The position numbers and the translations under genes are program-made. The notes beneath the pieces are model-generated. The model saw only the letters and a list, made by a program, of their open reading frames with translations, made no database searches and had not been told where the DNA came from. A DNA stretch of 11,135 nt from Armatimonadota bacterium (lineage in GTDB: Bacteria > Armatimonadota > Zipacnadia > Zipacnadales > VGFC01), in NCBI GenBank assembly GCA_016869015.1, contig VGFB01000054.1, positions 1 to 11,135 of the forward strand, written 5' to 3'. Shown one piece after another: positions 6,537-11,135 of the stretch; the stretch's first letter is position 1; the number at the start of each line of letters is the position of its first letter.

Positions 6537-7915
6537 GGGCCTGGGTTGGGCCAGGCGCCATCGCGCTTCTGCTGAGCACGGCCCCCTCATCCGGGAGGAG
6601 TGACGAGATGGCCTGGCGGATCGGCCTTGGTCGTCGTGTGATCACGCCGCAGACTCCGGTATGGCTGGCCGGCTACGGGATGAAGCGCGTGCCGGACGGC
6701 AAGCTGCACGACCTGTGGGTGAAGGTCCTGGCACTGGAGGATCCAACCGGCAAGCACGCGGTGCTGGCCACAACCGACCACATGGGCATGTCCAAGACGA
6801 TCTACGAACGCTTGTACGCCGCCATGGATGAGCGATTCGGCCTGGACCGCTCCGAGTTCATGCTCACCTTCAGCCACAACCACTGCGGACCGGTGCTGGA
6901 AGACGACCTCGTGGACTACTACCCGCTGGACGATGAGCAGCGCCGCCTGGTGCACGGGTACTCGGTGTGGATGGAAGGCGAGGTCCTGGCCGCGGTGGGT
7001 GAGGCGCTCAGCCACCTGAGGCCCGGGCGGCTGCTCAAGGGCGAGGGCCTCTGCGCTTTCGCCGTCAACCGTCGTGAGAACACCGAGGCCGAGGTCCCCG
7101 TACTGCGTGCGGCCGGCCGGCCGCTCAAGGGGGTCGTCGACCACGCGGTGCCGGTGCTGGTCGTGCGGGACGAGACGGACGCGCTCGTGGCGGTCCTGTT
7201 CGGCTACGCCTGCCACCCGACCACGCTGGCCTTCAACACCTGGTGCGGGGACTATCCCGGCTTCGCGCAGGTGAACCTGGAGCGGGCCCATCCGGGGGCC
7301 TCCGCGATGTTCTTCAACGCCTGCGGTGCCGACCAGAACCCCATCCCCCGGCGCGAGTTGGGGTTGGCCGAGCAGTACGGCCGGATGCTCTCTGACGCGG
7401 TGGAGGCCGTCCTCGCCGGGCCGCTGCAGCCCGTGTCGGCGGACCTGGAGACCGCCTTCGAGTTCGTGAACCTGGACTACGAATCACTGGTGACTCGCGA
7501 GACGCTGTGGCCCGTCGCGAACGGGCCCAGCGAGCTGCACGCCCGCTGGGCGCGGCGGATGCTCAGGCTCCTGGACGAGGGCGTCGTCCTCCCGGTGTCC
7601 TACCCGTATCCGGTGCAAGCCTGGCGGCTCGGGCAGGAGCTGCTCTTCATCGGCATTGGCGGCGAGGCGGTGGTCGACTACGCCCGGCGCTTTAGGCGCG
7701 AGTTCGGCCCGCAGACGTGGGTGTGCGGCTACGCCAACGACATGGCGGCCTACATCCCCTCGCGCCGGGTTTGGGAGGAGGGCGGCTACGAGGGCGGATC
7801 CCACCTTGACGAGTACGGCCGCCCGGCTTGGCGCTGGGCCGGTGACGTCGAGGACCGCGTCGCCGAGGCAGTGCACCGGGTGGTCGGCCAGGTGTCCGCG
7901 CCGGCGGAGCCGTGA
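6533..7915 (+). CDS. Neutral/alkaline ceramidase-like secreted amidase
   Basis: The 460-residue product starts at ATG 6533, overlapping the previous stop as ATGA, with GAGGGA at 6520-6525 and 7 nt spacing, so translational coupling is likely. Residues 1-21 are a probable signal peptide. The sequence follows the neutral ceramidase N-terminal domain: an early ITP segment, SHNHCGP at 114-120 (H115 and H117), GYACHPTTL at 224-232 (H228), NACGADQNP at 262-270, GGEA (E378) and the late signature GYANDMAAYIP ... GGYEGG (399-422, Y419). By analogy with characterised bacterial ceramidases, one His of the first motif, H228, E378 and Y419 would bind zinc. It is shorter than full ceramidases (usually over 600 residues), lacking the C-terminal immunoglobulin-like domain. 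Short versions are of uncertain substrate; an N-acyl amide in a lipid or sugar is plausible. The block that carries the nucleophilic serine in true ceramidases reads GADQNP here. Confidence 0.85.
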   Translation: MRAWVGPGAIALLLSTAPSSGRSDEMAWRIGLGRRVITPQTPVWLAGYGMKRVPDGKLHDLWVKVLALEDPTGKHAVLATTDHMGMSKTIYERLYAAMDERFGLDRSEFMLTFSHNHCGPVLEDDLVDYYPLDDEQRRLVHGYSVWMEGEVLAAVGEALSHLRPGRLLKGEGLCAFAVNRRENTEAEVPVLRAAGRPLKGVVDHAVPVLVVRDETDALVAVLFGYACHPTTLAFNTWCGDYPGFAQVNLERAHPGASAMFFNACGADQNPIPRRELGLAEQYGRMLSDAVEAVLAGPLQPVSADLETAFEFVNLDYESLVTRETLWPVANGPSELHARWARRMLRLLDEGVVLPVSYPYPVQAWRLGQELLFIGIGGEAVVDYARRFRREFGPQTWVCGYANDMAAYIPSRRVWEEGGYEGGSHLDEYGRPAWRWAGDVEDRVAEAVHRVVGQVSAPAEP

Positions 7916-7948
7916 TGTAGACCAAGAACCGGGGAGGGCGCGCCGAAG

Positions 7949-9370
7949 ATGCCTGATGGCGGGATGTCCCGGCGGGGATTCGTCGAGGCGATGGGAGCCG
8001 CGGGCCTGGCGGAAGCGCTCGGAGCAGCCGCAGACCCCGCGGCACGACGAGCTTCTGCGTCCGGTGGCGGGACAATCGCCTGGGCGGCGGACCGCGTGTT
8101 CGACGGGGAGAGCGTCCTGACCGCCCATGCGGTCCTGCTGACCGGGGCGGAGGTCACTGGCGTTCGGTCGACACACAAGGTGCCTCCGCACGTGCCGGTT
8201 CAGTACGAGCCGGGGACGACCATCCTGCCCGGGCTGGTTGATGCCCACGTGCACCACATGCAGTGGGAAGCCCCCCTCTTCCTGGCCTACGGAGTGACCA
8301 CGATCCGCGACGTCGGCAACGACCTGAGCTGGATCCTGGCGCGCCGGGCGGAGGCCTCCGCCGCGCTCTGCCCGACGATCCTGTGCACCGGCCCGCTGCT
8401 TGACGGACCGACGCCCATCCACCCCCTCGTCGCGCGCGCCTCGGCCGACCTGGAGGCTGCGGTCGCGGCAGTCCGTGAGACAGCCCAGGCCGGAGTGGAT
8501 GCGATCAAGCTCTATTGCGGCCTGTTGGTCGAGTGGCTCCCCGCAATGGCCCGTGAGGCGCGATCCCACGGTCTGCGAACCTCCATGCACTGCCAGGGGA
8601 CCGGCGTGCTGGCCGCCGCCAACGCCGGCGTGGGCGAGTTCCACCATCTCGACGGCGTCCTGACCGATGTCTGGCCGGACCGCCCGGCGGGGTGGCTCGA
8701 GGTGTGGGGCGACTCGGAACTCGCGACCACCCGCGATGCCCAGCGACGCTTCGCCGACCGGATCGCCGAGGCGGCCATGGCGGCTACCCCAACGCTGGCA
8801 TACTGGCACTCCCAGTGGCGCATCAGGGCGGCCGATCACTCCCCCGAAGCGGAAGCCCCCGGCGTGCCTCCCGAGATGCTCGCCTGGCAGGGCCTGGCGG
8901 CGATCGATCCGGACCTGGCCGATCGGTGGCGCCGGGCGCGGGAGGCGGCTGAGGGCTTCCTCCGCCTGCTACACGAGCGCGGTGTGCCCATCCTGGCCGG
9001 ATCCGATGTCCCTTGCGGGGCTCAGACGCCCGGCCTCAGTCTGTGGCGGGAGATGTGCATGCTTGCCCGCGTTAGCATGTCGCCGGTGCAGGCCTTGCGG
9101 GCCGGAACGTCGGCCCTCGGCACGCTGCTGGGGCGGCCGAAGCTAGGGCGCCTGCAGGGCGGCAGCCCGGCCGACCTCGTGATCGTCCGGGGCGATCCGA
9201 CCCGTGGGATTCCCGAGAGCCCCGAGGTGGTCGCCGTCGTGCGAGGCGGTGCCGCCCACCGGCCGACCGACCTGCTGGCCGAGGCACAACGGTTGTCCGC
9301 GTCCGTGACTGAAGACCCCTGGTCTGCCCAGTTCCGCGCCCATGCCGGCGGTGGACCGGCAGAGCCCTGA
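7949..9370 (+). CDS. Tat-exported metal-dependent amidohydrolase
   Basis: The 473-residue product starts at ATG 7949, 33 bp after the ceramidase-like gene; GGAGG at 7933-7937 lies 11 nt upstream, and ATG 7964 is an alternative that also keeps the leader. Residues 7-11, SRRGF, followed by a mildly hydrophobic Ala/Leu/Gly stretch to about residue 28, form a twin-arginine signal. The amidohydrolase pattern is complete: PGLVDAHVHH (H100 and H102), DAIKLYCG with K187 as the likely carboxylated lysine, MHCQG (H214), FHHLDG (H232/H233) and AGSDVPCG (D353). The C-terminal part, QALRAGTSALGTLLG and GSPADLVIVRGDP (405-417), is the standard beta-sandwich return typical of imidazolonepropionase- and prolidase-like members. 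It should hydrolyse a C-N bond (amide, cyclic amide or peptide) with a two-metal centre in the periplasm or outside; the substrate cannot be read from sequence. Confidence 0.9.
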   Translation: MPDGGMSRRGFVEAMGAAGLAEALGAAADPAARRASASGGGTIAWAADRVFDGESVLTAHAVLLTGAEVTGVRSTHKVPPHVPVQYEPGTTILPGLVDAHVHHMQWEAPLFLAYGVTTIRDVGNDLSWILARRAEASAALCPTILCTGPLLDGPTPIHPLVARASADLEAAVAAVRETAQAGVDAIKLYCGLLVEWLPAMAREARSHGLRTSMHCQGTGVLAAANAGVGEFHHLDGVLTDVWPDRPAGWLEVWGDSELATTRDAQRRFADRIAEAAMAATPTLAYWHSQWRIRAADHSPEAEAPGVPPEMLAWQGLAAIDPDLADRWRRAREAAEGFLRLLHERGVPILAGSDVPCGAQTPGLSLWREMCMLARVSMSPVQALRAGTSALGTLLGRPKLGRLQGGSPADLVIVRGDPTRGIPESPEVVAVVRGGAAHRPTDLLAEAQRLSASVTEDPWSAQFRAHAGGGPAEP

Positions 9371-9401
9371 TGGCCGGGACACCCATATCCGGGAGTGCTC
9401 C

Positions 9402-11135
9402 ATGAAGCTGCCCTACCCCCTCGGCCTCGCGATTTCCCTGCTCGCCGGCTCGTCGGCGAGGGAGCTCTGCGCCCAGGCGCCGCGCAACGTGGGCGTCACT
9501 TTCGACGGTGAGACGGACGCGCTCGAGCCACTGGCCACCGACGACTGGCACACGATCACCGCCTCCTACCGCTACGACGGGGCCATCGACCTGCTGACCA
9601 ACACGTACCTCGTCTTCGCCCGGGGCAGCGATCAGCTCAACGGCTTCTATGTGGGATACCACCTGCCCACGAATCAGTTGGCCATCGTCAAACACGGTTA
9701 CTGGAATGCGACGGAAGCCACCGGAGCGCCCGGGGAGGTCGGGAGGATTCTCGAGAACGACCAGGGCCAGGTCGACTGCGAGCGCACGACCGTCCGCCGA
9801 ACGGCCGACGAGGTCGAGGTGGCCTATCGGATCCGCCTCAAGCCGGGTATGCTGAAGGGCTCCTACAACGTCTTCCAGTACATCGAAGACCGGGATGTCC
9901 GGTACGAGGGGTTCACCCTCATGGCCTCGGTATCCATCGGCGAGGAGGGAACCGTTCACCGCACGGACATGCCCCCGGAGTGGCGGAACTCCCTCAGACC
10001 GTCCGGCCGACCGCCGGCGGGCCTCACTCTGGCTGAGCAGGGCGCTGCACGCTACTCCCTGGTGATCCCTCAGAACGCACAGCCCATCGAGAGGAAGGCC
10101 GCCGCGGACCTGCGGCTTCACCTGAAGCTGATAGCGGGCGCCGACTTTCCGATCCTGACCGAAGGCGAGCCCCAGGCCGGGCCGTGCGTCAGCCTCGGCC
10201 GCACGGAGCGGTTGGCCCAGTCGCCGTGCCGGTGGAAGGCCGCCGACCTGGCCGCCGAAGGCTACGCCCTCGAGGTTGCAGGCGGAGATGTGTTCTTGTA
10301 CGGCGGAACCGGGCGGGGTCTGCTGCACGGCGTCTACTCGCTGCTGGAGGAGGATCTCGGGTGCCGGTGGTACTCCCCCACTTCGGTGGACACGCCCAGC
10401 CTGCCGACGCTGACGGTCAGCCTGGTGCCCCGCAAGTTCGTCCCGGTGCTTGAGCTGCGGGACCCCTACATCCACAAGCTCCATGACCCGACGTGGTCGC
10501 TGCGCAACAAGACCAACACACCCCATGCGCGGATACCGCCGGCCTGGGGCGGCAGCCTGCGCTACTACCACATGGGGCATACGTATGCCGCGTACTTCCC
10601 GACCGACCAGTACTTCGCCGACCATCCGGAGTACTACGCCCTGGTCAACGGCAAGCGACAGCCAAGCCAGCTCTGCCACACGAACGAAGACGTCATCCGA
10701 CTGAGCATCGAGAAGACTTGCGGGATCTTCCGCAGCCACCCGGAGGTCCGCATCACCGCCATTGGACCAAACGACGGCCGGGGGTTCTGCGACTGCGGCG
10801 ATTGCCGGCGGCTGGACAACGAGAACGGCGGGCGCTCCGGCAGCTTCTTCCACTTCGTCAACCGGATCGCGGAGGGCGTGAAGCAGGAGTTCCCCGACCA
10901 CCGTCTGATCTGCCTGGCCTACCTGGACTACGCCCGTCCGCCGACCCATCTGAAGGTGGACGACTATGTAATCGTCCAGCTGTGCACGGACTCCCACGCC
11001 TGGAAGTACCAGTTCTGCTTCGTGTGGGAGTCCGAGGAGTTCCAGGCGATGCTCAAGGCCTGGCAGGCCGTGGGGGCCAGGATCTTCATCTGGGACTACA
11101 CCACCGACTACGTCCACTATCTCGTCCCGCTGGCG
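9402..11135 (+). CDS. DUF4838 / GH20-like secreted protein, 3' end missing
   Basis: The gene starts at ATG 9402, with GGGAG at 9391-9395 and 6 nt spacing, 31 bp after the amidohydrolase stop. It stays open for 578 codons to the window end. Residues 1-25 are a signal peptide. Residues about 28-180 are a beta-rich module of unassigned family (YLVFARGSDQLNGFYVGYH, then YNVFQYIEDRDVRYEGF). Residues about 215-345 match the alpha-glucuronidase/GH20 N-terminal type domain, with EGYALEVAGGDVFLYGG (286-302), GLLHGVYSLLEEDLGCRWY (306-324). From about 350 the DUF4838 region follows: GHTYAAYFP (392-400), HPEYYALVNGKR (408-419), and GPNDGRGFCDCGDC (455-468) with a Cys463-x-Cys465-x2-Cys468 cluster. Such proteins are thought to act on carbohydrates, from their relation to beta-hexosaminidase and glucuronidase folds, but the reaction is not established. 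It is the last visible member of the cluster. Confidence 0.88.
   Translation, partial: MKLPYPLGLAISLLAGSSARELCAQAPRNVGVTFDGETDALEPLATDDWHTITASYRYDGAIDLLTNTYLVFARGSDQLNGFYVGYHLPTNQLAIVKHGYWNATEATGAPGEVGRILENDQGQVDCERTTVRRTADEVEVAYRIRLKPGMLKGSYNVFQYIEDRDVRYEGFTLMASVSIGEEGTVHRTDMPPEWRNSLRPSGRPPAGLTLAEQGAARYSLVIPQNAQPIERKAAADLRLHLKLIAGADFPILTEGEPQAGPCVSLGRTERLAQSPCRWKAADLAAEGYALEVAGGDVFLYGGTGRGLLHGVYSLLEEDLGCRWYSPTSVDTPSLPTLTVSLVPRKFVPVLELRDPYIHKLHDPTWSLRNKTNTPHARIPPAWGGSLRYYHMGHTYAAYFPTDQYFADHPEYYALVNGKRQPSQLCHTNEDVIRLSIEKTCGIFRSHPEVRITAIGPNDGRGFCDCGDCRRLDNENGGRSGSFFHFVNRIAEGVKQEFPDHRLICLAYLDYARPPTHLKVDDYVIVQLCTDSHAWKYQFCFVWESEEFQAMLKAWQAVGARIFIWDYTTDYVHYLVPLA

Noticed and set aside
7484..8839. 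451-codon open frame on the - strand
   Set aside because: It runs across the junction of two + strand genes with intact motifs, and its translation is compositionally biased.
9072..11117. Very long open frame (681 codons) on the - strand
   Set aside because: It lies opposite two well-supported + strand genes (amidohydrolase and DUF4838) whose motifs are intact. Its translation has no domain-like pattern, and such antisense frames are common in GC-rich DNA.

Overview
This is a high-GC bacterial window. Every supported gene lies on the + strand, and nearly all encode exported hydrolases of kinds I associate with Planctomycetota, Armatimonadota and related environmental lineages (DUF4838, short ceramidase-like, SGNH, M6 and Tat-exported amidohydrolase proteins). 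That lineage is inferred from gene content; there is no rRNA, tRNA or other marker gene here.

Layout. 2-619 is the 3' end of a glycine-rich, beta-repeat protein that looks tail-fibre-like but is not confidently assigned. 620-1191 is non-coding and holds two related direct repeats of 84 bp, 224 bp apart. 1192-2451 encodes a secreted SGNH/GDSL-type hydrolase that seems to have a second, catalytically dead SGNH-like half. 2452-3077 is non-coding. 3078-4367 encodes a secreted M6-type (immune inhibitor A-like) metalloprotease with EF-hand-like calcium loops. Just after it, about 4412-4699, is a stranded reading frame resembling the C-terminal end of the BREX Lon-like protein BrxL, with no upstream domains: a probable defence-island relic.

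4700-4886 is a regulatory region. It carries a near-consensus sigma70-type promoter (TTGACG, 16 bp, GATAAT) and a perfect 8-bp inverted repeat whose right arm covers the -35 box. This drives a tight cluster running off the right edge: a putative TIM-barrel glycoside-hydrolase-like protein (4887-6536), a ceramidase-like protein (6533-7915, ATGA overlap), a Tat-exported amidohydrolase (7949-9370) and a DUF4838/GH20-like protein (9402 to the window end, incomplete).

How they may work together. The four clustered genes are co-directional, separated by at most 33 bp, and all carry export signals. The simplest reading is an operon for extracytoplasmic breakdown of an amide-containing glycoconjugate: two carbohydrate-directed proteins, one ceramidase-fold amidase and one metal-dependent amidohydrolase. 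The substrate is not visible from sequence. The upstream SGNH esterase and M6 protease fit the same secreted-degradation theme but have their own leaders and are not clearly in the same transcript.
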